Source: Nocardia arthritidis (GTDB lineage Bacteria > Actinomycetota > Actinomycetes > Mycobacteriales > Mycobacteriaceae). From it: a stretch of 64,000 nucleotides of DNA. Location of the stretch: positions 2,294,001 through 2,358,000 of the forward strand of contig NZ_CP046172.1 in assembly GCF_011801145.1 (NCBI RefSeq). Reading direction: 5' to 3'. Positions 37,515-45,473 of this stretch are shown here, in pieces. Under the pieces are notes generated by a model, which had not been told where the DNA came from, did not search any database, and saw only the letters and a list, made by a program, of their open reading frames with translations. Positions within the stretch are counted from its first letter, which is position 1. Each line of letters begins with the position of its first letter. The translations under genes and the position numbers were made by a program.

Positions 37515-37745
37515 TCACCGGGGGCCGCGCCACGGAGCGGCGACCATCGGATCCAGCCGGGTCACCAACTCCGCCACCGTTTTCGGCACGGCGACGGGTT
37601 CGCACGCCGGTCGCTTGTTCGTCCGGGGCCGACCGGAGCGCACACCCTGCACCATCCGCAGCAACGCCGCCGACACCCCGTCGGCCGTATCCTCCACCGC
37701 CCGCACGACCCCGTCGCACCGCGGTGCCGCCACATCCTTGATCAT
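37515..37745 (-). CDS. 76-residue hypothetical protein divergent from the encapsulin operon
   Basis: Short, basic, with an amphipathic middle (DTADGVSAALLRMVQGV) and two Cys (residues 10 and about 52). ATG 37745 has a textbook AGGAG at 7 nt, and a -10-like TACGCT lies about 35 nt upstream on this strand. Not recognised. It is separated from the encapsulin start by 374 nt holding the inverted repeat at 37810 and the palindrome at 38010. Confidence 0.6.
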   Translation of the reverse strand: MIKDVAAPRCDGVVRAVEDTADGVSAALLRMVQGVRSGRPRTNKRPACEPVAVPKTVAELVTRLDPMVAAPWRGPR

Positions 37746-37809
37746 TTGTGAACTCCTGTTTTTCGCTCCTGAACAGCAGCGTAAGGAGGGGTGGGCGGCG
37801 CTGGCACCC

Positions 37810-37831
37810 TGTTTCGGCTGAGGCCGAAACA
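37810..37831. promoter_or_regulatory. inverted repeat TGTTTCGGC-TGAG-GCCGAAACA
   Basis: Perfect 9-bp arms with a 4-nt spacer, about 30 nt upstream of the putative -10 of the 76-residue gene and 290 nt upstream of the encapsulin gene. An operator, or a small hairpin; the position suits an operator for the minus-strand gene. Confidence 0.45.
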
Positions 37832-38009
37832 CCCGGCTCGGCGGCGGGAAAACGGTTGCTGCACAGTCGCGGATCGTCGGCCGGGCGGCTTGTGCGCGAT
37901 CGGCGCGGGTCCGGTGCGACACGGTCGGCGGACGCGAATAGCCACATAGTTGCTTAATGCCCTGAATTCGGGAATTTGTGATACGTTCCGAGCATCATCG
38001 GGCGCTCGT

Positions 38010-38027
38010 CGAGCCGTACGCGGCTCG
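38010..38027. promoter_or_regulatory. 18-bp palindrome upstream of the encapsulin operon
   Basis: CGAGCCG-TACG-CGGCTCG is a perfect palindrome 92 nt before the shell ATG. A candidate operator or 5'-UTR hairpin for the encapsulin operon; family 2A encapsulins are known to be sulfur-responsive elsewhere, but no known motif was recognised here. Confidence 0.4.
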
Positions 38028-38119
38028 GCCGTGCGACGCCCGCGACGGATTTCCAGGCTTCACGAATTCGCTTGTGCCGGACCCGCAGTGGTGTTCTCTG
38101 AAGAGAGCAAGGAGTGTCG

Positions 38120-39052
38120 ATGACGCGCGCTGTACGACAACCGATGGCGCTTGGTGACGAGGCCGCCCGGCGGCTCGCCAATACCACCAAGACCGTGCCG
38201 CAGATGGGCACGATCACCCCGCGCTGGCTGGTGCATCTGCTGAACTGGGTGCCGGTGGAGGCGGGCATCTATCGGGTGAACAAGGTGGTGCACCCGGAAT
38301 CGGTCGATATCCAATGCGACAACTTCGACGAGTCGCCGCTGCCGGATACATTTGTCGACTACGAAAAGCAGCCGGACGAATACCGGCTCAAGGCGGTGCA
38401 CACCATCCTCGATGTGCACACCCGTGTTTCAGACCTCTATTCCAGCCCGCACGATCAGATTGCCCAGCAATTGCGGTTGACGATTGAGGCAATCAAGGAG
38501 CATCAGGAAGGCGAGCTGATCAACAGCCCGGAGTACGGGCTGATCGCCAAAACCGCGAAAGACCAGCGGATTTCGACCATCGCGGGTCCGCCGACGCCGG
38601 ACGACCTGGACAATCTCATCGCCAAATGCTGGAAGGAGCCCGGCTTCTTCCTGACCCACCCGCAGGGCATCGCCGCGTTCGGCCGGGAATGCACCCGGCG
38701 CGGGGTGCCGCCGCCGACGGTCAGCATGTTCGGCTCGCAGTTCGTCACCTGGCGCGGCATTCCGATCGTCCCGTCGGACAAGGTGCCGGTGGAGAAGGGT
38801 AAGACGAAATTCCTGTTGATCCGGACCGGTGAGGCGCGCCAGGGCGTCGTCGGTCTGTACCAGCAGGGGCTGGCGGGTGAGCAGAGTCCGGGGCTTTCGG
38901 TGAAGTTCATGGGCATCGATCGCAGCGCGATCGCGTCCTACCTGGTCTCGCTGTACTGCTCGCTGGCCATCCTCACCCCCGATGCGACGGCGCTGCTGGA
39001 AGGCGCGGAGGTCGGCAAGTTCCATGACTACGCACCGCAGTACCGGAAGTGA
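38120..39052 (+). CDS. family 2A encapsulin nanocompartment shell protein
   Basis: 310 residues, right length for family 2A shells (about 305-310), which have an HK97 phage-capsid fold and assemble a T=1 protein cage. The sequence matches the family 2A/mycobacterial MMP-I type: TTKTVPQMGTITPRWLVHLL, VHPESVDIQCDNFDESPLPD, SDLYSSPHDQIAQQLRLTIE and the C-terminal YLVSLYCSLAILTPDATALL. No cyclic-nucleotide domain, so 2A rather than 2B. ATG 38120 has AAGGAG 5 nt upstream; the in-frame GTG 38114 would lie within that RBS. The cargo gene starts inside its 3' end. Confidence 0.92.
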   Translation: MTRAVRQPMALGDEAARRLANTTKTVPQMGTITPRWLVHLLNWVPVEAGIYRVNKVVHPESVDIQCDNFDESPLPDTFVDYEKQPDEYRLKAVHTILDVHTRVSDLYSSPHDQIAQQLRLTIEAIKEHQEGELINSPEYGLIAKTAKDQRISTIAGPPTPDDLDNLIAKCWKEPGFFLTHPQGIAAFGRECTRRGVPPPTVSMFGSQFVTWRGIPIVPSDKVPVEKGKTKFLLIRTGEARQGVVGLYQQGLAGEQSPGLSVKFMGIDRSAIASYLVSLYCSLAILTPDATALLEGAEVGKFHDYAPQYRK

Positions 39053-40892
39053 GCCGGACGGCGCCGTCCCCGGTGTGGACGGCGCCGTTCCCGGCGTCGA
39101 CGGTGTTGTGCCCCCGGCAGCCGACGTCGCGCTGCCGGGCCTCGATGGCGCGGTGCCGAGCTGGCTGCCCGACGAGGCGACGCTGAACCGGCTTGCCGGA
39201 GAGTTTTTTTCGGGGCTGCCCGGCGCCGCGCCGCAGCAATTCGGCACCGAGGCGGTGCCGGGCGCGGACCGGTTCGGACTTGTGCCGCAACACCTTTCGG
39301 CTCCGCCCGGACAACCTGCGCAGCCCGGCTTCGATTCCCGGCCGCCGACGCCCGGGCTCGCGGGCAGCGCGATCGAACCCGAGGTGCCCGAGGGTATCGC
39401 CGGTACCGACCCGTTCGGCATTGTGCCGCAAGATGTTCCGGAGTTCGCGCCGCGCGTGCCGACGCCCACCGGGTTCGATACCGCGCTGCCCGCCCTGCCG
39501 ATCCCGGCGATCGCCTCGGCGCCGCGGCACGCCCAGTCGGCCGGGTTCTATTTCCTCACCGAGCCGAATCCGTATCGTGCTGCGGCACCGGCGAATTCGG
39601 CGCCGGATTTCTATTTCCTCGACGGCGCCTCCGAGCGCCGCCGGGTGGCCTCGACCGATCCGCATCCGATCTTCGATGTGAACGCGGTGCGCCGGGATTT
39701 CCCGATCCTGCAGGAGCGGATCAACGGATATCCGCTGGCCTGGTTCGACAATGCCGCGACAACGCAGAAGCCACAGGCGGTGATCGACCGGCTGAGTTAC
39801 TTCTATCGGCACGAGAATTCGAATATCCACCGAGCCGCGCACGAGCTGGCGGCACGGTCCACCGACGCGTATGAGAACGCCCGCGCCATCATCGCCCGCT
39901 TCCTCGGTGCGGCGTCGGCCGAGCAGATCGTCTTCGTGCGCGGCGCGACCGAGGGCATCAACTTCGTCGCGCAAACATGGGGCCGCAAGCATATTCGTGA
40001 AGGCGACGAGATCCTCATCTCGCACCTGGAACATCACGCGAATATCGTGCCGTGGCAGATGCTCGCCGCCGAGACCGGTGCGCTGCTGAAGGTGATCCCG
40101 GTGGACGATACGGGGCAGCTGCGCATGGACGAGTACACCAGGCTGCTCTCCGACAAGACCAAACTCGTTGCGGTGGCCCATGTTTCGAATGCGCTCGGCA
40201 CCATAACGCCGGTCGAGGAGATCGTGGCGCAGGCCAAGCGGGCCGGTGCGGTGACGCTGATCGACGGTGCGCAATCCGTGCCGCACACCAGGATCGACGT
40301 CACCGGACTCGGCACCGATTTCTTCGTCTTCTCCGGGCACAAGCTGTACGGGCCGACCGGAATCGGCGCGGTGTACGGCGCGGCCGAGGTGCTGCGTGAT
40401 CTGCCGCCATGGCAGGGCGGCGGCAATATGATCACCGATGTCACGCTGGAACATTCGACCTATCAGCCGCCGCCCGCGCGTTTCGAGGCGGGCACCGGAA
40501 ATATCGCCGATGCGGTGGGTCTCGGCGCGGCCATCGAATACGTCGAGCGCATCGGCATCGAAAATATCGCGGCCTACGAGCATTTCCTGCTCGAGTACGC
40601 CACGGCGGGGTTGCGCGAGGTGCCGGGGCTGCGGCTGATCGGCACCGCCGAGGCGAAGGCGAGCGTGATGTCGTTCGTGCTCGACGGCTATCAACCCGAT
40701 CAGGTCGGCAGGGCGTTGAACGAGAAGGGCATCGCCGTGCGCGCCGGACACCATTGCGCCCAACCGATTCTGCGGCGCTTCGGGCTGGAGGCGACGGTCC
40801 GGCCGTCGCTGGCGTTCTATAACACCTGCGCGGAGGTGGATCGGCTGGTCGCCGCGCTGCACCAGCTGTCAGCCGACGCCGGAAACCGGTAG
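39024..40892 (+). CDS. encapsulin cargo cysteine desulfurase (SufS-type) with long N-terminal arm
   Basis: 622 residues. Residues 217-620 are a class II cysteine desulfurase: FDNAATTQKP, SHLEHHANIVPWQ, PLP Lys440 in FSGHKLYGPTGIG and the persulfide Cys578 in RAGHHCAQPIL. It removes sulfur from cysteine to give alanine and a persulfide. Residues 1-215 are Pro/Ala/Gly-rich and disordered-looking, with paired motifs: WLPDEATLNRLAGEFF (47-62), D-R-F-G-L-V-P-Q (82-89) and D-P-F-G-I-V-P-Q (129-136), and F-Y-F-L at 175 and 196. Such arms load the enzyme into family 2A shells. ATG 39024 overlaps the shell gene by 29 nt; no SUF genes are adjacent, so sulfur storage or mobilisation rather than routine Fe-S assembly is implied. 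Confidence 0.92.
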   Translation: MTTHRSTGSEPDGAVPGVDGAVPGVDGVVPPAADVALPGLDGAVPSWLPDEATLNRLAGEFFSGLPGAAPQQFGTEAVPGADRFGLVPQHLSAPPGQPAQPGFDSRPPTPGLAGSAIEPEVPEGIAGTDPFGIVPQDVPEFAPRVPTPTGFDTALPALPIPAIASAPRHAQSAGFYFLTEPNPYRAAAPANSAPDFYFLDGASERRRVASTDPHPIFDVNAVRRDFPILQERINGYPLAWFDNAATTQKPQAVIDRLSYFYRHENSNIHRAAHELAARSTDAYENARAIIARFLGAASAEQIVFVRGATEGINFVAQTWGRKHIREGDEILISHLEHHANIVPWQMLAAETGALLKVIPVDDTGQLRMDEYTRLLSDKTKLVAVAHVSNALGTITPVEEIVAQAKRAGAVTLIDGAQSVPHTRIDVTGLGTDFFVFSGHKLYGPTGIGAVYGAAEVLRDLPPWQGGGNMITDVTLEHSTYQPPPARFEAGTGNIADAVGLGAAIEYVERIGIENIAAYEHFLLEYATAGLREVPGLRLIGTAEAKASVMSFVLDGYQPDQVGRALNEKGIAVRAGHHCAQPILRRFGLEATVRPSLAFYNTCAEVDRLVAALHQLSADAGNR

Positions 40893-40942
40893 CGGTCGGT
40901 ACCGGCGACAGGACATTCGCGGTGGCGAGTAGAGTCCGCACT

Positions 40943-41866
40943 ATGTCGCGCGTCATTCGCATCGCCACCCGGTCCAGTCCGATGGCGCTGGCGCAGGCGG
41001 AGCAGGTGGCCGGGTTGCTGGCCGCGGCGGGCGCCGAGAGCGAACTGGTCAAGGTCACCACGGCGGGCGACCGCTGGATGGGCGACCTGTCGAAGCTCGG
41101 CGGGAAGGGCGCGTTCGTCAAGGAGATCGATCGCGCCCTGCTCGACCGCGAGGCCGATCTGGCGGTGCACTGCCTCAAGGACATTCCCGGCGATATCCCG
41201 GTGCCGGAGGGGCTCGCCTTCGCCGGATATCTGCCGCGCGACGATATCCACGACGCGGTGATCAGCCGGTCCGGCGCACCGCTCGCCGAGCTGCCCGCTG
41301 GCGCCGTCGTCGGGACGAGTTCGGTGCGCCGCACCGCGCAACTGCTGCTGCACTACCCGCACCTGACCGTGAAACCGTTGCGCGGCAACGTGAATACCCG
41401 GTTGGCCCGGCTGGAGGACGGGTACGTCGACGTGCTGATCGCGGCGGTGTCCGGATTGCACCGGGTGGGCCGGGCCGACAGCATCACCGAAACGCTGGAC
41501 CTGGAGACCATGTGCCCGCCCATCGGCGCGGGCATCATCGCATTGCATTGCCGGGCCGATGACACCGAAATGCTGGATCTGGCAAAGCGATTCGATCATC
41601 CGGAGACGAGGCGGCTGGCCGATGCGGAGCGGGCGATGCTGCATGCGCTGCAGGGGCACTGCAATTCGCCGATCGCCGGATTCGCGCGCACCGAGCCCAC
41701 CGGCCGACTGACCTTGTACGGCAAGGTTTTCAGCGCCGATGGCAGCCGCTGGCTGGATTCACACCAGTGGGGTGTGCCGGAGGAGCCGCAGGCGCTCGGC
41801 TTCTTCGTCGGCGCCGATCTGCTGCGCCAGGGCGCCCGTGCCATTATCGACGCGATACCGCACTGA
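40943..41866 (+). CDS. hemC: hydroxymethylbilane synthase (porphobilinogen deaminase)
   Basis: 307 residues (E. coli HemC 313). It polymerises four porphobilinogens into hydroxymethylbilane for haem, sirohaem and B12. Seen: N-terminal IRIATRSSPMALAQA, the catalytic Lys-Asp in VHCLKDIPGD (Asp84 equivalent) and cofactor Cys240 in LQGHCNSPIAG. TAGAGT sits 7 nt before ATG 40943, so it has its own leaderless promoter 50 nt after the desulfurase. It stands apart from hemA, hemD and hemB, so it may be a second copy; sirohaem (for sulfite reductase) would link it to sulfur metabolism, but that is inference. Confidence 0.9.
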   Translation: MSRVIRIATRSSPMALAQAEQVAGLLAAAGAESELVKVTTAGDRWMGDLSKLGGKGAFVKEIDRALLDREADLAVHCLKDIPGDIPVPEGLAFAGYLPRDDIHDAVISRSGAPLAELPAGAVVGTSSVRRTAQLLLHYPHLTVKPLRGNVNTRLARLEDGYVDVLIAAVSGLHRVGRADSITETLDLETMCPPIGAGIIALHCRADDTEMLDLAKRFDHPETRRLADAERAMLHALQGHCNSPIAGFARTEPTGRLTLYGKVFSADGSRWLDSHQWGVPEEPQALGFFVGADLLRQGARAIIDAIPH

Positions 41867-41876
41867 CTCTCGAAAA

Positions 41877-42797
41877 TTACTGCGGCAGTTGGGTTCCGGT
41901 GAGCTGTTCGGCCATGGCCCACAGCCGCTCGCCGACCTCGCGGTCCTGTGCGCGCCGGTTGATCCGGACGGGTCCGGCAGGGCCGACAGAGCCGAAACGC
42001 CTAGTGGGACCGTAGTATCCGCCATTGCGCGCCGCCGGATCGGTGGCCGCGATGAGCAGCGATTCGACACCCTGCGCCACATCCATCGACGGCATGACCC
42101 GCATGCCGACCGCGTTGAGCATTCCGAGAAGTGCGGTGTTACGACCCATATTCGGGCCGGTGGTCTGGAGATTGGTGCGGGTGTAACCGGGGTGGGCCGC
42201 GATGCTGAGCAGCGGCCAGCCGCGCCGTGTGGCGATCTCGGCGAGCCGGACGCTCAGGATCAGATCGGCCAGTTTGGACTGCGCGTACGCGCGGTATCCG
42301 CTGTAGCCGCGCTCGAACTGCGGATCGTCGAGCCGGATCCGGCCGAAGTCGGCGAAGCCGCTGCTCATGGTGACGACGCGGGGGCTGTCCGCGCGCAGTA
42401 GCTGCAGCAGCAGCCGCATGGTGAGTGCGAACGGGCCGAGGAAATTGCTGCCGAATTGGAGTTCGAAGCCGTCCGCGGTGGTGTGCCGTTCGGGCGGGGC
42501 CATCACGCCCGCGTTGTTGACCAGCACGTCGAGCCGGGTGCCGGTGGCGATGAGATCGTCGGCGAATTCGCGCACCGAGGCCAGTTCGGCGAGGTCGAGC
42601 CTGCGGACCTCCAGCTTGGCGGCGGGGTGGCGGTCGAGGATTTCGGCCTTGGCCGCCTCACCCTTGGCGGGGGTGCGCACGGCCATGATCACCTGCGCGC
42701 CCGCACCGGCGAGCCGGGCGGTGGCCTCCTTGCCGAGGCCGCTGTTCGCCCCGGTGACGACGATCGTTTTACCGGTTTGATCGGGAATTTCGAACAT
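41877..42797 (-). CDS. short-chain dehydrogenase/reductase
   Basis: 306 residues: [18 protein letters not shown], Ser in VTMSSGFAD and YxxxK in [15 protein letters not shown]. This length and motif set match WW-domain-oxidoreductase/retinol-dehydrogenase-like SDRs. Substrate unknown. ATG 42797 with AGGGAG 6 nt upstream. It is divergent from a TetR gene and covered by the three AGACC-type operators. Confidence 0.88.
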   Translation of the reverse strand: MFEIPDQTGKTIVVTGANSGLGKEATARLAGAGAQVIMAVRTPAKGEAAKAEILDRHPAAKLEVRRLDLAELASVREFADDLIATGTRLDVLVNNAGVMAPPERHTTADGFELQFGSNFLGPFALTMRLLLQLLRADSPRVVTMSSGFADFGRIRLDDPQFERGYSGYRAYAQSKLADLILSVRLAEIATRRGWPLLSIAAHPGYTRTNLQTTGPNMGRNTALLGMLNAVGMRVMPSMDVAQGVESLLIAATDPAARNGGYYGPTRRFGSVGPAGPVRINRRAQDREVGERLWAMAEQLTGTQLPQ

Positions 42798-42823
42798 CTT
42801 GCACTCCCTGGATTCGGGGTAAA

Positions 42824-42891
42824 AGACCAATGGTCTATTGCGCTCTCAACGCTAAGAGACCAATGGTCTGATGTCAATAGACCGATGGTCT
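42824..42891. promoter_or_regulatory. three 13-bp operators AGACC(A/G)ATGGTCT for the adjacent TetR
   Basis: Copies at 42824-42836, 42857-42869 and 42879-42891 (the last has one central change, G for A). Their centres are 33 and 22 nt apart, that is three and two helical turns, so proteins could bind on one face of the DNA. They lie between the divergent SDR and TetR starts. Confidence 0.8.
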
Positions 42892-42905
42892 GAAATAATC
42901 GCGGC

Positions 42906-43565
42906 ATGGGTTTCCAACGGGCACGCAGCGAGGAGCAGCGCCAGGCGCGCAGACGCACGATTCTGGATACCGCGGCCGCCATGCTCGCCGACCGTCCGGT
43001 GGCCGATATCGGCCTCAACGAGCTGGCCAGGTGTGTCGGGCTGGCGAAATCGAATGTGCTGCGCTACTTCGAATCCCGGGAGGCGGTGCTGCTGGAGCTG
43101 CTGGACCTGACCTACCGGGAATGGCTGGCGGAGTTGCGGCCCAAGCTGTCCGGCGCCACGGGCGAATTGCCCGCCCGGCGCAAGTGGGTGATCGACGCGG
43201 TGGTGTCGACCCTGGTCGCGAAGCCGATGCTGTGCGAGCTCTGGAGTTCCCAGGCCGCCGTGCTGGAGCGCAATGTGTCGCCCGAGGTCGCGGCCCGCTT
43301 CAAACGCTCCTGGCTCGCCGCCACCGCGGAGCTGTCCGAACTGGTGCGCGGCGCGCTACCTGAGCTCGGCCCCGACGATGCGATGAAATTCGCTGGGGTG
43401 CTTGTCTTTTCGGCGGGCAGCCTGTGGAGCCACACCAATCCGTCGGCGGCCATGCTGACCGCGTACGAGCGGAATCCGGACCTGGCCGCCGTCCGCCTCG
43501 ACTTCGCCACCGCGCTCACCGAACTGCTGACCGTTATCGCGAAGGGAGTGCTCGCGCCGGAGTGA
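42906..43565 (+). CDS. TetR family transcriptional regulator
   Basis: 219 residues, HTH about residues 16-62 (TILDTAAAMLADRPVADIGL, AKSNVLRYFESREAVLLELL). AATAAT ends 6 nt before ATG 42906. Three identical-type operators separate it from the divergent SDR, so autorepression and control of the SDR are very likely. Stop codon abuts the convergent MDR stop at 43566. Confidence 0.92.
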   Translation: MGFQRARSEEQRQARRRTILDTAAAMLADRPVADIGLNELARCVGLAKSNVLRYFESREAVLLELLDLTYREWLAELRPKLSGATGELPARRKWVIDAVVSTLVAKPMLCELWSSQAAVLERNVSPEVAARFKRSWLAATAELSELVRGALPELGPDDAMKFAGVLVFSAGSLWSHTNPSAAMLTAYERNPDLAAVRLDFATALTELLTVIAKGVLAPE

Positions 43566-44558
43566 TCACACGGTGAGAACCACTTTCGCGCGCGCGTGTT
43601 CGGATTCCAGGTAGCGGATCGCATCGGGCGCCCGGTCCAGCGGGTAGGTGCGGTCGATAACCGGTCTTACGCTTCCGGATTCGATGAGTTCGCGCAGTGT
43701 CGCGAGTTTGTCCCGCCCCGGCTTCTCCATCAGTTGCCGTGCCCGCACCCGGCCGAAGCGCGCCGCCAACTGGCCCTTGATGGACAGCGCAATCGGCCCG
43801 AGGAAGCTGCCGCCGGTGAAGACGCCGCCGCCGGATATGACGAGTACGCCCTCGGGCCGCAGCGCGTTCTTCAGTGCGCCGAGCGAGCGATTGGCTACCA
43901 GGTCGAAGACTATGTCGTAGCGTTTTCCGTTGGCGGCGAAGTCTTCTCGGGTGTAGTCGACGATATCGTCGGCGCCGAGTGAGCGCACCAGCTCGGCATT
44001 GCGGGTGCTGCACACGCCGGTGACCTGTGCCCCGAACGCCTTGGCCAGTTGTACGGCGAATGTGCCGACGCCACCCGATGCGCCGTTGATCAGCACCTGC
44101 TGGCCCGGCCGTACCTGCCCGACATCGCGCAGGCCCATGAGCGCGGTGATACCGGCCAGCGGCACCGCCGCCGCCTGCTCGAACGTCAGTCCGGCCGGTT
44201 TGATATCGACGAGTTCCGCTGGGGCGCAAACATATTCGGCGAACGCGCCATCCGCCTCGCCCAGGTCGCCGTATACCTCGTCGCCGACCCGCAACAGCGT
44301 GACCGCGCTGCCCACCGCGGTGACCCGGCCCGCGAAATCCCGGCCGCGGATCGGGCGTTTGGGTCCGCGCAGCCCACAGGTCGGTGAAATCAGCCGCATC
44401 ACCCGGGGATCGCCGCGCAGCACATGCCAGTCGTATGCGTTCACGCTCGCGGCGTGCACCCTGACCCGCACCTCGTCGGCTCCCGGCTGCGGAACCGGAA
44501 CATCGCGCAGCGTCAGGACATCCGGCGCGCCGTAGCGCTCCTGCACGATCGCCTTCAT
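43566..44558 (-). CDS. quinone oxidoreductase-like MDR dehydrogenase
   Basis: 330 residues. Medium-chain dehydrogenase/reductase, zinc-independent type: N-terminal GroES-like fold (MKAIVQERYGAPDVLTLRDV), then NADPH motif INGASGGVGTFAVQLAKAFG near residue 150. It lacks the zinc-ligand Cys set, so it is a NADPH:quinone- or enone-reductase type. ATG 44558. No clear operon; it converges with the TetR gene. Confidence 0.88.
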   Translation of the reverse strand: MKAIVQERYGAPDVLTLRDVPVPQPGADEVRVRVHAASVNAYDWHVLRGDPRVMRLISPTCGLRGPKRPIRGRDFAGRVTAVGSAVTLLRVGDEVYGDLGEADGAFAEYVCAPAELVDIKPAGLTFEQAAAVPLAGITALMGLRDVGQVRPGQQVLINGASGGVGTFAVQLAKAFGAQVTGVCSTRNAELVRSLGADDIVDYTREDFAANGKRYDIVFDLVANRSLGALKNALRPEGVLVISGGGVFTGGSFLGPIALSIKGQLAARFGRVRARQLMEKPGRDKLATLRELIESGSVRPVIDRTYPLDRAPDAIRYLESEHARAKVVLTV

Positions 44559-44660
44559 GGCGGCCTCCGTGGCGCCGGAGGCAGACCCGCCGACCGGGCT
44601 GTCGCAACCTCGGCGCTCCAGCTGATGGTAGGTCCGAGAAAGGTTTCGCGGCAGGGGTAT

Positions 44661-45338
44661 TCAGTCACCGGATGCGGCGAGCATGCGCTCCTTGCCGGAG
44701 CGGATATGCGCCTCCATCAGCGTGCCCGCCGCGGTGTCGCCGGCCGCGAGCCGGTCCAGGATCTCGGCGTGCTGCGCATTGGAAGTACGCCTGGCGGTTG
44801 CGGTTTCGAGCCCGTGCCGCCGGAACAGGTGCAGTTCCTTGGAGATATCGTCGTAGAGCTGGCACAGGCGCGGATTGCTGGACAGTGCCACGAGTTCGCG
44901 GTGCAGATCGACATTGCCCGGGTAGTAGTCGTCCACCTTCGGGATGGCTTTTTCGAGCCGCCGCACCGCCTTTCGGAGCTCGGCGACCTGCTCGGGGGTG
45001 ACGCGTTCGGCGGCGAGCCGGCCCGCGAGCCCGAACAAGCCGGCCCGGATGTCGTAGAGCTGGGCGGCCTCGTCGATGGAGATCTCGCGCACGAACATGC
45101 CGCGGTTGGTGCGGAATTCGACGAGCCTGCCGCGTTCCAGCTGACGGCAGGCCTCGCGCACCGGGCCCCGGCTCACCCCGAGCCGCAGAGCCAGCGCGGA
45201 TTCGTTGATCCGGTCGCCGCCCTTCAGTGCGCCGGTGATGATCATTCGCTCCAATTCCTCGGCGATCAGGCCGAGTAGGGATGGGCGCTCGGCGACCCGG
45301 CGCTGTAGCGCGCTCATTGCTTCCGTGTGCTCCGGCAT
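44661..45338 (-). CDS. GntR family (FCD) regulator of the tartrate-type locus
   Basis: 225 residues: winged helix (SLLGLIAEELERMIITGALK, ESALALRLGVSRGPVREACR) and a C-terminal FCD domain with helices and metal/ligand His residues (DLHRELVALSSNPRLCQLYD, NAQHAEILDRLAAGD, EAHIRSG). FadR/VanR-type proteins sense sugar acids or organic acids. ATG 45338 has GGAG 5 nt upstream. It is divergent from the dehydratase operon, which it probably represses through the GTCAATTG/CAATTGAC repeat at 45395-45428. Confidence 0.9.
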   Translation of the reverse strand: MPEHTEAMSALQRRVAERPSLLGLIAEELERMIITGALKGGDRINESALALRLGVSRGPVREACRQLERGRLVEFRTNRGMFVREISIDEAAQLYDIRAGLFGLAGRLAAERVTPEQVAELRKAVRRLEKAIPKVDDYYPGNVDLHRELVALSSNPRLCQLYDDISKELHLFRRHGLETATARRTSNAQHAEILDRLAAGDTAAGTLMEAHIRSGKERMLAASGD

Positions 45339-45394
45339 CGGCACTCCAACTCGCATCACCTGGACGACAGCTCCGCATGCTCGCACAGTCGATC

Positions 45395-45428
45395 GTCAAT
45401 TGCAAATCGTTGACAGTTGACAATTGAC
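45395..45428. promoter_or_regulatory. GntR operator candidate: GTCAATTG ... CAATTGAC
   Basis: Perfect 8-bp inverted repeat (45395-45402, 45421-45428) between the divergent GntR and dehydratase starts, with overlapping TTGACA direct repeats (TTGACAGTTGACAA). Confidence 0.6.
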
Positions 45429-45473
45429 CGGTGCAGACTCGGGCCACCGTCCAATGCGAACGAAGGAGGACGG

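Noticed and set aside
40943..41866. hemC as third gene of the encapsulin operon
   Set aside because: A leaderless promoter lies directly before it (TAGAGT, 7 nt, ATG), so shared transcription is possible but not needed; no functional link is proven.
42824..42891. Three regularly spaced short repeats as a mini-CRISPR
   Set aside because: Repeats are 13-bp palindromes with 20- and 9-nt gaps between divergent genes: operators, not an array. No cas genes.
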